Shown in pieces: positions 11,261 to 22,664 of a stretch of DNA of 64,000 bases (within the stretch, counting starts at the first letter, position 1; each line of letters begins with the position of its first letter). The stretch spans positions 930,001 through 994,000 of the forward strand of contig JAOTON010000971.1 of assembly GCA_034440635.1 (NCBI GenBank). The letters are read 5' to 3'. The notes below the pieces were generated by a model. It searched no databases and was not told the DNA's origin. It saw only the letters and a list, made by a program, of their open reading frames with translations. This DNA comes from Lepas anatifera (Eukaryota > Arthropoda > Thecostraca > Lepadidae). The translations under genes and the position numbers were made by a program.

Positions 11261-12880
11261 GGCGGCACAGACTTGCCCCATGGTCCTTCTCAGAGAGGAC
11301 CAAAACAGGGTGGTGTTAACATACCAGACACTCACATACAAACATAGATTGGGCCATCGCGGTGGTCAGTACCATCCTGAGGGTGCTTATGTATCTGGGC
11401 TAAATGATAACCTCCAAAAAAAGTGGGTAAGTTTGGGCCCTAGTTTCATTGCTGAAAAATTATCCAGATCGCACCACCAATCAGGATAAGAATTGAGTCC
11501 CTGTGTCATTAAAATGTGATTTCACTCACTCTATAACAGACCATACCATGGTGGTGCTGGGGAAAATAGCCCTTGATGGACTTGATCTGCAGCCGGATCT
11601 TGATTGTATTGAACTTGAGAATAATGGAGAGAGGCCTTTAAGGAGCAGTAACTTCCAAAGACATTAACCTTTTTGTACACAGTAATTAATTGGTTAAGGT
11701 GTTTGGATGACATCAAATATATGAGTGATGCCTTGTGAGGACATTTACAGTAACCAGTGCAATGTATGCATCAAAGTTTTTACTTAGTCTAGCTTGAACT
11801 TTTCGTTGGCCCAGAATGTATCCAAATATGTTGATGTTGTTAATGCAGTCCAGATATATTTGTATTTTTACGTCCATACACATATTGCACACAATAAAAC
11901 ACAGGTAAAACTCCGGCCATGAAGCCTAGATCTAGGACCTTTACAAAATATTACATTATTTCTAAGCGGCTAGGTAAGGTAATGTAGCACGTTTTAAAGC
12001 ATCCGAAAGCCCCTAGATTACAAACAGAAATTCCCGGTAAAATTTTCGCACCGACATACACCAACTACCTGTCTACGCACCCGGAACGATAGAACAAAAC
12101 AAAAATACCTCGGTTTTGAAAATACCTATTCCCTCACCTATATAGGTACTTATACCTATTACCTACCTTTTATGGCCTTAAATCCGGATTTCCCCTCGTG
12201 GGCACACGACACCACTCAAAGGTGGTGGTCCTCCGCAGGGTAGTGTCCTCGGCTCTTCTCTTTTGTTTTGTTTCGTGTGAAGGAATTTGGCAGCTTTTCT
12301 ACTTTGAAGCTTTTCTTAAATACTTCTACAATGCTTCAGACTCCAGCTCCAGAGTCCAGACATTTGTCTTTTTTTAGAAAATATATCGATTTATATCGGT
12401 AAAAATGTCTTTCTGTCATTTTAACTGGGCTTTTATGGGGAATTAGCTTTGAGCTATGTAAAAAAACACAAGTTTTTAATCACAATGAAGGGTTAGGGAA
12501 AATTATAAGTTTTCAGATCTGGCGCTTATAGGACATTTGAGACTCAGAGCCTCGGTAAAAATCCCAAGCCCGAGCAAAAGAGCATCAAGCTGTGTAATCA
12601 CAGGATAAATAATCACCGCTCTGGGATCAGCGACACCATTTTGGCAGTTGTTTTCATACTTCGAAGGTAAGGGCATCATTTATCGATACGAGGTGTGGAT
12701 TATGTTCTTCAAGTATAAGGGCGTGATCAGTAACCGAAAAATCTAGCAAACGTCATGACCTAGTCATGTTTGTGCTGCTTGAGATATAATACAATAATTA
12801 TATTTTCCCTGGGGCTTTTGTAGTCTAGAAACAGGAAATCGTATGTTGGAGAAGGTGAGACTACGTAAGCATGTCAGGGC
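11261..12880. other. Stretch without recognisable gene
   Basis: AT-rich sequence between the LINE and the promoter-like segment at 12.89 kb. All frames are broken frequently. No repeat boundary or RNA gene was recognised. Confidence 0.4.
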
Positions 12881-12888
12881 TTGTCCAC

Positions 12889-12898
12889 TATAAAAAGG
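12889..12898 (+). promoter_or_regulatory. TATA-box-like core promoter with no gene behind it
   Basis: TATAAAAAGG is followed by a purine/pyrimidine-balanced leader-like segment (about 12900-13014) containing CTCAGTTCAAATCAAAATC, which resembles arthropod 5' leaders of inducible genes. The first downstream ATG (13015) opens only a ten-codon frame (MNRVQENLTTY, then stop). It could start a non-coding transcript, belong to a lost gene, or be chance. Confidence 0.25.
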
Positions 12899-13490
12899 GA
12901 CTCAGAGCACTCACCTGAGAGCTCTCAGCTATATCTTACAAGCCTTCATTGACACTCAGTTCAAATCAAAATCGGATCAGAAAACACTGACAGCCAGCTA
13001 GCTATACATAAAAAATGAATAGAGTGCAAGAAAATTTGACTACCTACTAGAAAAATCTGTTGTAATCCAACACAAATATTATTAGTTGTTATAATTGAAA
13101 ACGTTTTTGATGTTTTTTCTTTCTTTTCCCTTTTCCCTGTCCTTTTTCCTGATTTATGAGGAAAAACACATTTCTGTCACGTTTTAAGCTTTTGAGTGGT
13201 GGTAATGCTGCATGCTAGACTGAACCAAGTGAGGGTTTAAAAAAAGTGGATGAGTTTGTGTTTAAAGTTTTTCTTATACCATTGTGGTGCTGTTTTCCAC
13301 CACTTTTACAATTTTTCATTGTCATTGCTTGTGTGGCTGGGGAATAATTTGACCTGTCTCAAAATCCCCAGCTTTATTTAGGAGCCCAGTGGCTGGGGCG
13401 TTGTGGTTGCATTAGCTCAGGCCAGACTATTGTAGGGAACTGTCCGTGCTTTGTTAAGTGCAAATATTGAAGGGCCATTTGACAGGTTAA

Positions 13491-13650
13491 TGATAGAGGT
13501 ACACAATGACAATTTTATATTGAAACAAACCAAACATGCAGCCATGTTTGGGACATGCAAACATATGCTGAGGAAGAATCAAAATGTGTCCATATGTTTG
13601 ACTTGTTTTAATATATTTAACATCCAATTTGTCATTGTGTACCTTTATCA
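13491..13650. mobile_element. TTAA-flanked MITE, 160 bp
   Basis: Long terminal inverted repeats begin TGATAGAGGTACACAATGAC on the left, with the complement ending ACCTTTATCA on the right. Over about 23 bases only one or two positions differ. TTAA lies immediately outside both ends (13487-13490 and 13651-13654), the duplication made by piggyBac-type transposases; a TA-inserting family is an alternative. It has no coding capacity. Confidence 0.75.
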
Positions 13651-14200
13651 TTAATTGCAAATATACTGTATGGATCAAAAGCTACTACCTCTGTGCATTG
13701 CTACATGATAACAGTATAAATACCAACATGTTTAATCAAAAGACGTTTCAGATTTACAAGTTACAGTTAAGTATGGTTAAAAGTCTGGTGAAGGTATGAA
13801 AGGCTAAGTGTAGTAGGGCAATTAGTGGTTGTGTTCAGAGATTAGTTGACGAAAGCCAAAAGATGAAAATTTGGACAGGTATTGAAAATGTTTCACCATT
13901 TTTTAAACCTTCTGGCACAACCATCCGGGAATTAATGTAGTTTTTGGATGCATGGATGAGAGTATCTGATGTGTGGAATTAGTGCGGACTGAAAGGCTTC
14001 AACTGCCACTGTTTTGTGCAAGAGAGAATCAGAACAAAAAAAACTTTGCTGGATCTTATGAGCATAAAGAACAAATGGATGTAGGGTGCACTGACGGTTG
14101 TCCAGATGAAAACCCTTTGTTGAATCTTGTGCGACAAGTGCAAGGTTTTCTGAAGAATCGTGTGGCGCCTTTTCACTTATTTCCTGGAGCCATGTTGAGG

Positions 14201-14279
14201 ATGTTTTTGAGATATTTACATACATATTTTCTGTCTGGTAATGTTTTGAGATATTTACATACATATTTTCTGTCTGGTA
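14201..14279. repeat. Tandem duplication, ~39-bp unit, two copies
   Basis: Two almost identical head-to-tail copies (40 and 39 bp) differing by one T in the T run. Such near-identity suggests a recent duplication. It lies in non-coding sequence. Confidence 0.9.
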
Positions 14280-15009
14280 TTGGTCTCATCCAGGGCCATT
14301 GCTATTGGATTTTTACTGGAGGGGGACGTATCCTGGACTGGCAATGATGGGGGATGGGAGGCAGATTCTGAGTTTTGCTGCTTATGGAACACTAACGATG
14401 ATGCACTTCACCAACACATTTGTGTAGATTTACGCTGATAGCAGGGCGAGAATGCAAACAAATTAAGTCGAGGTCAGATTTTTGGGGGTGGGACGTCCCC
14501 CTGACTCACGAGTACGGAGGGAGTAGAAGCGGCATATACAAAATTTCATCCTCCCACCGCAGCACACGATGAAAACACACTGCGAACACCGCCGGCTTTG
14601 TGCGGCCTGGGCTCGCCACGGCCACAAGCACCCAAGGGCCATCAAGGGGGGCGTGGCTGTTGACACGTTGTTTTCGCGTAAGTCATGATTTCCTCAACTA
14701 CAACTGTTCCAGTTATCTGCAGTGTTAGAACAGCATGTAAGTACTGCCTTGGTGGTAAATACTTTCCGGTTGATAAGTTTATATTTGAGGTAACCATACG
14801 GCGTGCGTTGTAAGACTAGAATTGGAAATAGGGTAGCTCTAACCAAATCACGCAGAACAAAGTGCAGGTAATAAATAGTTACCACGCAAGGACGGTATGA
14901 CGAAGTAATTTTCCCAACCTGTCCGAAGCACTATGAACCTGTCAAACCTTGAAATTAAATCGGTAACGAGGTATTTGTGGACTTTTTTAAATGTCATTTA
15001 AGGTCAGGC

Positions 15010-15060
15010 GGGGTTATTTAGGCCAAGCTAGGTTATTTAGGTCAAGCTAGGTTATTTAGT
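15010..15060. repeat. Short tandem array, ~19-bp unit
   Basis: Three head-to-tail copies built on GGTTATTTAGGTCAAGCTA, each with small changes. The unit contains a partial AGGTCA half-site. It lies in non-coding sequence. Confidence 0.7.
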
Positions 15061-15584
15061 CAAGTTACAAGGGTCGTTTCAGATCCAAGGCAAACATAAT
15101 GGTACGAAATATGTTACATTTTAGTGATTTGACGTCCATATTAGCCATGTTGTAGCGTATCTGCACGAAATATGCTTCCACAAAGGGTTTTGCCCTAGGT
15201 TATGACCTCTGGGACCTGTTTTGAAATCTGAGTTTAAAAAAATCACCCACCACTTGATACTGTACACGTTTATTACACACGTACACATCGAAATGCAAAG
15301 AATCCAAACAACGTTTCCCCCACCACAAATCTTTAAATGCAAAAAACATGAGAGGAAACAAGTGGCCTGCGCTCCGGTGAACCAACGGATTGCCCAGGGC
15401 ATCCCGCTAGCCGTCATTTTGGGAACCAATCACCATTTTCCACGGGCTGTTAGAGCCAGAAAAACCTGGGCAGAGCTGCAAGGTGGCGACATTCCTAAGG
15501 GAGGACGATGTGGACAGGGATACCAGAATCAAGACGGGGCCAGGGGCGCAACGGAGCGCGCCCAACCCATCGGTGGAGGGAACG

Positions 15585-15750
15585 CGACGCAGCGGCAAAG
15601 GGAGCGCGACGCAGCGGCGGAGGGAGTGCGGCGCAGCGGCGAAGGGAGCGCGACGCAGCGGCGGGGGAGCGCGGCGCAGCGGCGGAGGGAGCGCGGCGCA
15701 GCGGCGGAGGAAGCTCGACGCAGTGGCGGAGGAAGCTCGACGCCGGGGGG
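15585..15750. repeat. GC-rich 22-bp minisatellite
   Basis: About seven and a half copies of a CpG-rich unit of the form GCGCGACGCAGCGGCGGAGGGA. Because 22 is not a multiple of three, each copy shifts the frame, which explains the long open frames on both strands here: they rotate through the same three peptides (RRSGGGS, GATQRR-like and RDAAAE). It is therefore not evidence of a gene. Confidence 0.85.
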
Positions 15751-15959
15751 CGGATGGCACGTCATTTAGCTTCGTTCTATGGCGCACGAAACCGGATAAC
15801 GGGGGGGGCGTTCTGGTGTTGGAGGGCTGGGTGGAGAGGACAATTTATTTAGGCACACAGCATCGAGGATGGCTCAATATCAATACACAGATTGTCCAGT
15901 GCAGATTTGATACCATGAATGACGTGATGTATGGGTGGCAATACCTCAGCAAAGCTGCA

Positions 15960-16375
15960 ACCAGCTCATGAAGAGGTGAGGCGAAAAAAGACACATTCCA
16001 GGCGCATACGCTGTGGGCCACAGACGGCTGGACAGCTGAAGTGAGCAACATTTGAGTCTCCATTTTATGTCTGGGACCGTGAGGCCCAGACAGGCACCAC
16101 TGACAAGTTGACCCAACGTCTGCACCAATGACGTCAGCCACCTCCTCGCTGGCACTAGTAACGTCAGCCTTCTCACTGTCTTCAGTCTCCTGGTCCACGG
16201 TAAAGTCCGGCTTCTCGCCATCCGCCCCGACGTCTGAGACGTCGGAGATGTCTCCGGACGCGCCGGTCTCGGTGTTGGTGCCGCTGACTAGGCATCTACG
16301 TGCTGCGTAATGAGCGCGAGCACCCTGTCCTCGGCACCGGGCTGGATCCAGCCGTGGTCGAGGACTTGTTAGCTT
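15960..16375 (-). other. GC-rich stretch with acidic open frame; possible exon or gene relic, unrecognised
   Basis: On the minus strand one frame reads through an acidic, repetitive stretch (SGDISDVSDVGADGEKPDF, then QETEDSEKADVTSASEEVADVIG). Just upstream another frame reads VLDHGWIQPGAEDRVLALI. Both look more protein-like than the surroundings, but they are in different frames, separated by a stop, with no convincing splice sites. I do not recognise a family. It may be a decayed gene or TE fragment, or a real exon with an indel. Confidence 0.25.
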
Positions 16376-16379
16376 ATGC

Positions 16380-17640
16380 CCTGAAGATCACCCAGTGAAA
16401 AAATAGAATTAATTCAAAACTTCAAAAATTATTTAATTTAAAGAAAAGGTTACGAGGTCAAAACCTGACCTGAGGTCAAAGTTTTTATTTTTTCATATGG
16501 CCTACTGTGTCTTCTGTCCAGTGATATCGATTTTTATTAATTTTGAAAAAAAAACACTTTTATGATACAAAACTATTTCTGCTTCAATGTTTGCGTTGGG
16601 CTCGAAACTTTGATGGCCGCTATCCGGTGACCTCTTTGACGTTGAGATTGGAAAATGGTCCCCAATTTTTCCTGTGTATGGGGGACCGAGGGTAAAAATT
16701 TGATGGAAATCTGAGGGGTCATGGTGAACTTTCTGGTGCCTACCTCGGATGACTTGTCCTGGAATAGCCCATTTATTTCACGTCCCTGCGTAATGGTACA
16801 AAATTGACAGCCCTAGTACCCCTGGCCATCGACCCATCCATAGTCCAAACAAAGTGGTATAGGTAGCTCTACCAAAAACATAACTTTTTTCCTTTTGCAT
16901 AATAATCACAAAGTCATGACCAGACTTTGGATTTTTTTAGAAAATTAAATTAGGCACTAAGGGCTTAACTGCGTCATTTCTGATTATGGGCATTGCCACA
17001 ATTTTTGGTGGTGGAGGCAGAATCCAATTTTCTGTCGATCGGGGGACATTACATGTTATTACAAGAATGTCCTGCCTATTCTAACATGTGTAATTCAGGA
17101 ATTTCTGTTATGCTTGCCTTGATTTTACAATGGAGAAATAAGCATGGACTTTTTACTAGCAGTTTGGGAGACACTCCTAAGAGCACTTTGGGGACGCCTC
17201 CTCGAATTTTAATTCTCGTGCCGAATTGGGACGAGTGTGTTCCTCAACTTTGCTATGCTGTTTGGTATGGCGTGAATATGTATGTGGTATGAGCCAGGGT
17301 ACTTTAACTACGGGTACAACCAAGTTTCCTACTAATATAGTCCTCCCATGATGACGTCACCGCCCTTTCCTACTAAGTTCTAGGAGATTCTATTAGTTTT
17401 GGAAGGATCAGTGGAACATACCAGTTTGGGCGTATTTGGCTAATCTAGAATAAATCGAATACCTTGTTTCCCCATTTGACGTAACCTTGATCTCAACGGC
17501 GGAGCGTATTTACGTCATTTAATGAAAAATCATAACACTTAGCTTTGTTGAAGGGCTGCATTTATTTGATCACTCCTCTTAATGGCCGAGAAATTTTTCC
17601 TTTGTAGAGATCACCGTGTTATTTTTGCTTTCCCACAGCC
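16380..17640. other. Stretch without recognisable gene
   Basis: It contains one everted AGGTCA pair (16466-16478: TGACCT-G-AGGTCA) in a short half-site-rich segment. The rest is AT-rich and shows no exon, TIR or array that I can identify. Confidence 0.4.
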
Positions 17641-17930
17641 ATCAGGTAATCAACGCAATCAAATCGAGATTAGTCTTACTGCAAACTGCTGTTAGTGCTA
17701 CCTGTCTTATTTTGACACGCTCTAATTTGTAAATAATATTCCTCACTGTTTCAAACGTCTGTGTTTCCAATAAAAATCTTTTAGCTTTTTTCATATAGTT
17801 TTTTGATACGTCTAAAAGGTTTTTGGTTAAAAGTGATTCTCCATCCCTTGTACTCTTTGCTGTATGACGTAATGCTGCCAAAACTTGACGGGTCTGGTAT
17901 GAGCGACCTCGTATTCAAAACTTCGGTCGT
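17641..17930 (-). other. Unassigned minus-strand open frame upstream of YJU2
   Basis: An open frame of about 95 codons on the minus strand reads GRSYQTRQVLAALRHTAKS, then a Lys/Leu-rich helix-like stretch to KLERVKIRQ, where AG/GTAGCA could be a donor. There is no ATG in a good position and I recognise no family. It lies head-to-head with YJU2 exon 1, about 120 bp away. It could be an internal exon of a divergent gene, a TE relic or chance. Confidence 0.2.
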
Positions 17931-17961
17931 AAGCGAGGTTTTCCTTATGTCCTTGGTCTCC

Positions 17962-17973
17962 TATATAAATAAA
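17962..17973 (+). promoter_or_regulatory. TATA-like motif upstream of YJU2 start
   Basis: TATATAAATAAA lies about 80 bp before the YJU2 start codon, a plausible distance for a TATA box with a short leader. Housekeeping splicing genes often lack TATA boxes, and a TTTTCGTTTCAG acceptor-like motif at 17996-18007 could instead mean that the leader has its own intron. Confidence 0.3.
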
Positions 17974-18052
17974 TCGAAACTGATGGCTAACCCTATTTTC
18001 GTTTCAGATTCCAAAGTTTATAGAAGAAAACGTTTGAAGAAGATTCTGAAGG

Positions 18053-18076
18053 ATGTCGGAACGGAAAGTTCTCAAT
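18053..18076 (+). CDS. YJU2: YJU2/CCDC94-like splicing factor, exon 1
   Basis: Eight codons from ATG, reading MSERKVLN and ending AAT before a consensus GTAAGT donor, in phase 0. Human YJU2 begins with exactly MSERKVLN followed by KYYPPDFDP, which is how exon 2 begins, so the start is certain despite the exon's 24-base size. YJU2 is a step-1 spliceosome factor that stabilises branching in the catalytically activated (B*/C) complex in the nucleus. The seven exons lie convergent with SOBP. Confidence 0.9.
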
Positions 18077-19429
18077 GTAAGTTCGAGTGTAATATACATA
18101 TGTGCTTTGTTCTCTGAGTGCCGGAATCATTATCAAATCTTGAACTTTGTTTACATTCTTAACCTACATTTTTTAAACAGTCCAACGTGATTTATGAAAC
18201 GTGACATTTATTAAAATTTTGGACAGAGGTTTGTGAAATTTGCTAGTTTGGGATATTTTGCGAACAAGAATACAACGGTATGCTGAAGAAGACTCTGTCA
18301 CAAAAAAGCCGAAGATCACTGAAATTGTATCATGAGTAATGGGGGTTGTTTTCAAAAGTTCGATCTCAGCCACTGTAATGGCAGTAGCACAATCAGTTTT
18401 ACCAAAACCACTGAATGCCTATTACCTTCAATGGTTTGAAGACTGGTACGATGCAATGGTGAAGAAAGGAGGCTTCCGGCGGACCGGTACACTTGACCGT
18501 GGTGTGTCAAGTTGGGGTATGGCAATGTTTGGGGAATGCCAGTTGTATCATACCGGGCAACTGTCGCTGCTTAACTTTGTATTGGCAAGGGAAGAAAATG
18601 GCTATATCCAAGAGGCTGCGTAATAAACAGTGCTGTGACATTTTGTATTGGTAATCCCGACACATGTTTGCTTATATAGTTTTATGTGGGTGTTTAATCG
18701 TGTTTAGAAGAGCTCCGAATGTGAAATGGAAGCCTGTAACCGTCTGCAGTGGGGCAATGCTCAGTCGTAATACTGAATGAAATTCCAATATGTATTTTGT
18801 CGACGGAAACATCAAGCTGCCGAATGCAGAAATTAAGGTGGCCAGCAGGATGAAAGTGTCAAAAGAAAGTAAAGTAGAGTAAAGAAAGTAAAATAAAGTA
18901 AAAAACACACACACCTATGAGCAGAACGTATTACTGGGTTCTTTCTTTCGTGTCTGATTAATATTTGTTCCTACAATACCTATGAATTGAATGCCCCCTG
19001 GCAAACATTAGGTGAAAGTTTATGTTTATGTCTTAAACCACTCGGAAAAGTCTGCGTTTTTCTAGCTCAAATAGCCACTAAAAGCATCGGGTAATAAACT
19101 GTTCTGTTATCGTATACTTACCAGTGCCCCAAAACTGGCTTTGTGCTTGTGTGCTGGGTGTAGCATTCATATTGGAAAATGAAGTCTGCGGGTGGAACAT
19201 TTGAAAAAAAGATTGTGAGAGTTAATTGAAACCTGATAAAACGTTTTCTTTTAAGTTCAGGCAGATTTTTTCTAAAAAATTATCCTTAATATCATACCTT
19301 CGATGAGTTTAAATGTACCAGGATTGCTGAATCGGGCTAAAAACGCTCCGCCTGAAAAATGAGAGACAAGTTGAGAAAAAATCACATAGAAATGAATGGA
19401 AAAATTCAGCTTGCCTGGGTGTTGCTCTT

Positions 19430-20118
19430 CACCCAGCGCCCTATGATTTGGAACACTGTTACAGCATTCTCATTGGACTTTCGAAATTGAGACATAAAAT
19501 TTATTGAGAAACAAGACAGCTTCTAGTTCAGTCACTCGTCTTTACCCATATTCAGTATTGTCTTCCCGTTTGGGGAGGATGCAACACCACCCAGAAAAAC
19601 AGAATTTAAGAAATTTATATTTAATTTTGGAGCGCGCATTGCTTCTGGGTTGCACCGCCGCGAACACGTATCGTCTACCTTGAAGGCACTAGGATGGATG
19701 AGGTTTGATGGCATGTTGGAGGGGCGTGATATAGCCATGGTGAGAAGGCTGTTATGCACATCTGTTCCACCCTTGTTGGCCGAGAGCATAGTGCTTCGCT
19801 CTGACGTGTCAAGGACCACGCGGGGAGCAAAGGCGAGCATGCTCGAGCTGCCCAGAGTAAGAACGGAGGCGGCAAGGCGAGGTTTTCGCTTCCGGTCAGT
19901 TAGCTCATGGAATATAATAGGAGCGGGCTGATTCGCACTGAGGAACGATGGCAGGAATGTGCAGTTTTTGCGCTGTTAGCTGTCTACTTTTTGGATACCT
20001 TGTTCGTTTGACCTTTACTGTGCTCTGCTCTTTTGTACCCTGTATTTGACGCGATGACTGAAAAGCCATGTAATGGAGAACTCAATAAGTTACTACGACT
20101 ACTATGACTATGACTATG
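19430..20118 (+). mobile_element. LINE 3' fragment in YJU2 intron 1
   Basis: It encodes the C-terminal part of a non-LTR reverse transcriptase: ILIGLSKLRHKI, a stop, then LVQSLVFTHIQYCLPVWGGC, a frameshift near 19608, and FGARIASGLHRREHVSSTLK to the end of the thumb-like region. It ends in a GACTAT-type simple tail at 20089-20118. It is 5'-truncated and dead. The protein differs from the LINE at 7.5-11.3 kb, so it is a second family. Confidence 0.8.
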
Positions 20119-20445
20119 TTACTTACCACACATACGGAAGAAGAAAAAATATATGGGTTAGATATATGACTAGTGAAAATCCCAGTGATTCAACATTGCT
20201 ATTGGTACGCATAATTCGTTTTGTTCTATTGAGTTGAGCTATCTTGATATAAAATGCGTAAAACCCGTATTTAAAGCTTGAGTGGTGGTTGCTCTTTTTA
20301 TCCGTTCCTCTAGTCGTCTAACTGGTCTGCTGAACGGTGGGCATGATTCTCATTAGATAACACTTAGGTTATTGCTCGCGGTACAGTTGCTGTGACAATG
20401 AGGGTATGATGATATCACATTCGTAATTGTCCATGTTTGTTTCAG

Positions 20446-20546
20446 AAATACTACCCGCCGGACTTCGACCCCAGTAATATTCCAAGATGCAAAGTGGCGA
20501 GGAACAAGACATTCTCTGTGCGGCTGATGGCACCTTGCAACATGAA
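20446..20546 (+). CDS. YJU2: YJU2/CCDC94-like splicing factor, exon 2
   Basis: It follows a TGTTTGTTTCAG acceptor, phase 0 in and phase 2 out, with a GTAAGT donor. It encodes [20 protein letters not shown] and then KTFSVRLMAPCNM, matching the conserved N-terminal block of the family (human [20 protein letters not shown] and VRLMAPFNM). Intron 1 is 2.37 kb and contains a LINE fragment. Confidence 0.95.
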
Positions 20547-20796
20547 GTAAGTTTGGCGCTCTTGTGCGAATGAGCTTGGATTGTTATCCATGCATATTAT
20601 GCTCTAGATAAAGAGTGTGACATGACCTCATGTGCTGAACACGTGTACCTATTTCCCTCCGATTTTTTTATGAAACTGCGACTTTAGTGTATGATATCTA
20701 ATTTGCGGCACCATCTGTAACATTGGGTCTCCCCGGTTTGACCTCACCCCCGTCAACCTCCCAGCCAATTTCTCGACGTGTGTTGACATCTTGCAG

Positions 20797-21076
20797 GTGC
20801 AGTACGTGCGGCGAGTACATCGCCAAAGCAAAGAAGTTCAACGCCCGCAAAGAGGATGTGGACGACGAGAACTACCTGGGCCTCCGCATCTACCGTTTCT
20901 ACATCCGGTGTCCGATGTGCATGGCCGAGATCGTGTTCAAAACGGATCCGGAGCACACCGACTACGTCATCGAGGCTGGCGCCACGCGCAACTTCCAGGC
21001 GCAGATCCTGGCCGAGCGGCAGGCCAGGCGGGAACAGGAGGCCGCCGAGGAGGAGGAGAAGTCCAACCCGATGAAG
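20797..21076 (+). CDS. YJU2: YJU2/CCDC94-like splicing factor, exon 3 (zinc-binding core)
   Basis: The largest exon of the conserved core: acceptor TCTTGCAG, phase 2 in, phase 0 out, donor GTGCGC. It carries the two CxxC pairs of the YJU2/CWC16 zinc-binding domain, CSTCGEYI and, about 40 residues on, [10 protein letters not shown]. Family signatures [28 protein letters not shown] and the charged helix ending NPMK are all present. All four cysteines are intact. The domain contacts the U2/U6 catalytic region in known spliceosome structures. Confidence 0.96.
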
Positions 21077-21550
21077 GTGCGCCTCACATGCTCGTACTGG
21101 CTACTCGCGTGTACACGTTCAAACGAGATCAGGGTTTATAGAAGGCGAAAAATGTGCTCGATGGAGGGGATACCAGCTGGCCTGGCCTGGGACCCGCTAC
21201 TAAAGCGAAGTCTTAGCACCCGATATTTTACCGAAATTTCAGTTGTAACTGTTTTTTATTCTTGAGCACATCCAGAGAGTTTTGGTTTTTCATAGCTCAT
21301 GTCATTAGTAAAGTAAAGTGTGAACAACTTTAGATGAGTTGGAAAATAGTAAATACACACATCATTCACATAAACACACACCCATGGAATTAGCAACACA
21401 CACGGCTTCTCTTCAGGGGCTGCACTTGTGTGCCCGGAGTCGTTGTCTGAACGCTAACTAATATTAGTGCTTCATTAAATGGTCTCAACAGACCGACGTC
21501 GAACAGTGTCGTAGTGAACGTCCCAAACTAGAACGCATGCTGATCCACAG

Positions 21551-21732
21551 ATGCTGGAGAACCGCACCAAACAATCCCGCCACGAGATGGACATGATTGA
21601 GAAACTGGAGGAGCTGAAGGACCTGAACCAGCGGCAAGCGCACGTGGACTATGACACCATGCTGGCTCAGTACAGTAAACAGCAGGAGACGGAGCTGGAG
21701 CGACAGGAACTGGAGGATGAACAGTACATCAG
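21551..21732 (+). CDS. YJU2: YJU2/CCDC94-like splicing factor, exon 4
   Basis: Acceptor GATCCACAG, phase 0 in, phase 2 out, donor GTGGGT. It reads [20 protein letters not shown] and then [18 protein letters not shown], the long coiled-coil helix of the family (human VLENRTKDSK and [20 protein letters not shown]). The end is Gln/Glu-rich, as in the human protein. Confidence 0.95.
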
Positions 21733-22313
21733 GTGGGTCATTGGAGGTCCTGCAGGCATCTTTTAGGCCTAAAGTGTCAGAAGAATTTGGCCGTACCCCT
21801 CCCCCTCATCAGTTGTGTCAGTTGTCCTAAGGCCTAGCTGATTTGCTATAGTGATTTAATAGCTGATAGCTGATTTGGATAGTGACGCAGATACTTCAGT
21901 TAGTTTTCTGGTTATCTAAATGAATCCAGTGTTTCTCTGAGAATGAAGTGTGGAGGCGTTTATGCCCTCTGCAACCCAATGCAAAATTCCTGTCGAAATT
22001 AGCCTCTACTGTTCCCCGCGAAAAACATCACAGGAGAGAGCAGAATCCGCTCTCCTTGGGTTACTTACCGCCGGATATAGAGTGCGCCAGTGCATCACTA
22101 TAAACAGCAGAATCGCCCTCTGTTGGGCTCCCGTCCGTAGAGTACAGCATCTTTTCAGTGAGCCGATACATCACTGTAGACAGCAGATTCCGCTTCAGCT
22201 GAGTTCGCCGCCGTCTCGGGTACAGCCTCTGACAGTGCGCTGCGCTGCCAGGTCTGTGATGATGATTAGAGTTTTAGGGCACTGCAGCTGCAACGTCTAT
22301 ACGTGGCTGCCAG

Positions 22314-22451
22314 GTCTGTGTTCGGCAAGGACGGCAACGGCGCGGCGGTGAAGCGGCTCCAGGATGACTCCGACAGCGACGAGGAGCTCCGCGCCAAAGT
22401 GCCGAAACACTCGGAGACGCCCCCGACCCGCTCGCGGCAACACCAGCCAAG
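22314..22451 (+). CDS. YJU2: YJU2/CCDC94-like splicing factor, exon 5
   Basis: Acceptor GGCTGCCAG, phase 2 in and out, weak donor GTTAGA. It encodes SVFGKDGNGAAVKRLQDDSD and a Ser/Glu/Thr-rich tail ending in RSRQHQP. The middle matches the family's basic-then-acidic DDSDSDEE segment. The 15 bases around the acceptor (22306-22320) are duplicated exactly at 22244-22258. Using the upstream copy would add 62 bases and break the frame, so the downstream acceptor is chosen. Confidence 0.8.
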
Positions 22452-22606
22452 GTTAGACAAACTCAAGGCTCAAGGAAGACGAGATTACAACCCTCGTTGT
22501 GGTGGTGCTTTTAGATTTGTAATTTAAAATTGATCAACTGCATTCCATTTGTAAAACCTATCCCATAATTCAATTTCGCCTCGTCAACAATTAATTTTCC
22601 CGTCAG

Positions 22607-22664
22607 TGCAGGCTGGTTCCAGGAGAACCCGACCGACCTCTGTCAGGAAAGACCAGACATCTTG
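22607..22664 (+). CDS. YJU2: YJU2/CCDC94-like splicing factor, exon 6
   Basis: A 58-base exon: acceptor CCCGTCAG, phase 2 in, phase 0 out, donor GTGCGT. It encodes AGWFQENPTDLCQERPDIL. The NPT motif matches the conserved RPNPTAIL of human YJU2, and the phases fit exons 5 and 7 exactly. A nearby alternative acceptor (GTGCAG, 22606-22611 region) does not fit the phase. Confidence 0.78.

Noticed and set aside
12601..12888. Heat-shock elements upstream of the 12.89 kb TATA box
   Set aside because: Isolated GAA/TTC triplets occur but not in the alternating five-base spacing that defines an HSE.
15221..15971. Overlapping Arg/Ala/Gly-rich open frames on both strands
   Set aside because: They are caused by the 22-bp GC-rich minisatellite at 15585-15750, which lacks stops in most frames.
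20791..21141. Alternative plus-strand frames over YJU2 exon 3
   Set aside because: They are shadow frames; only the frame with CSTCGEYI and IRCPMC matches the family.
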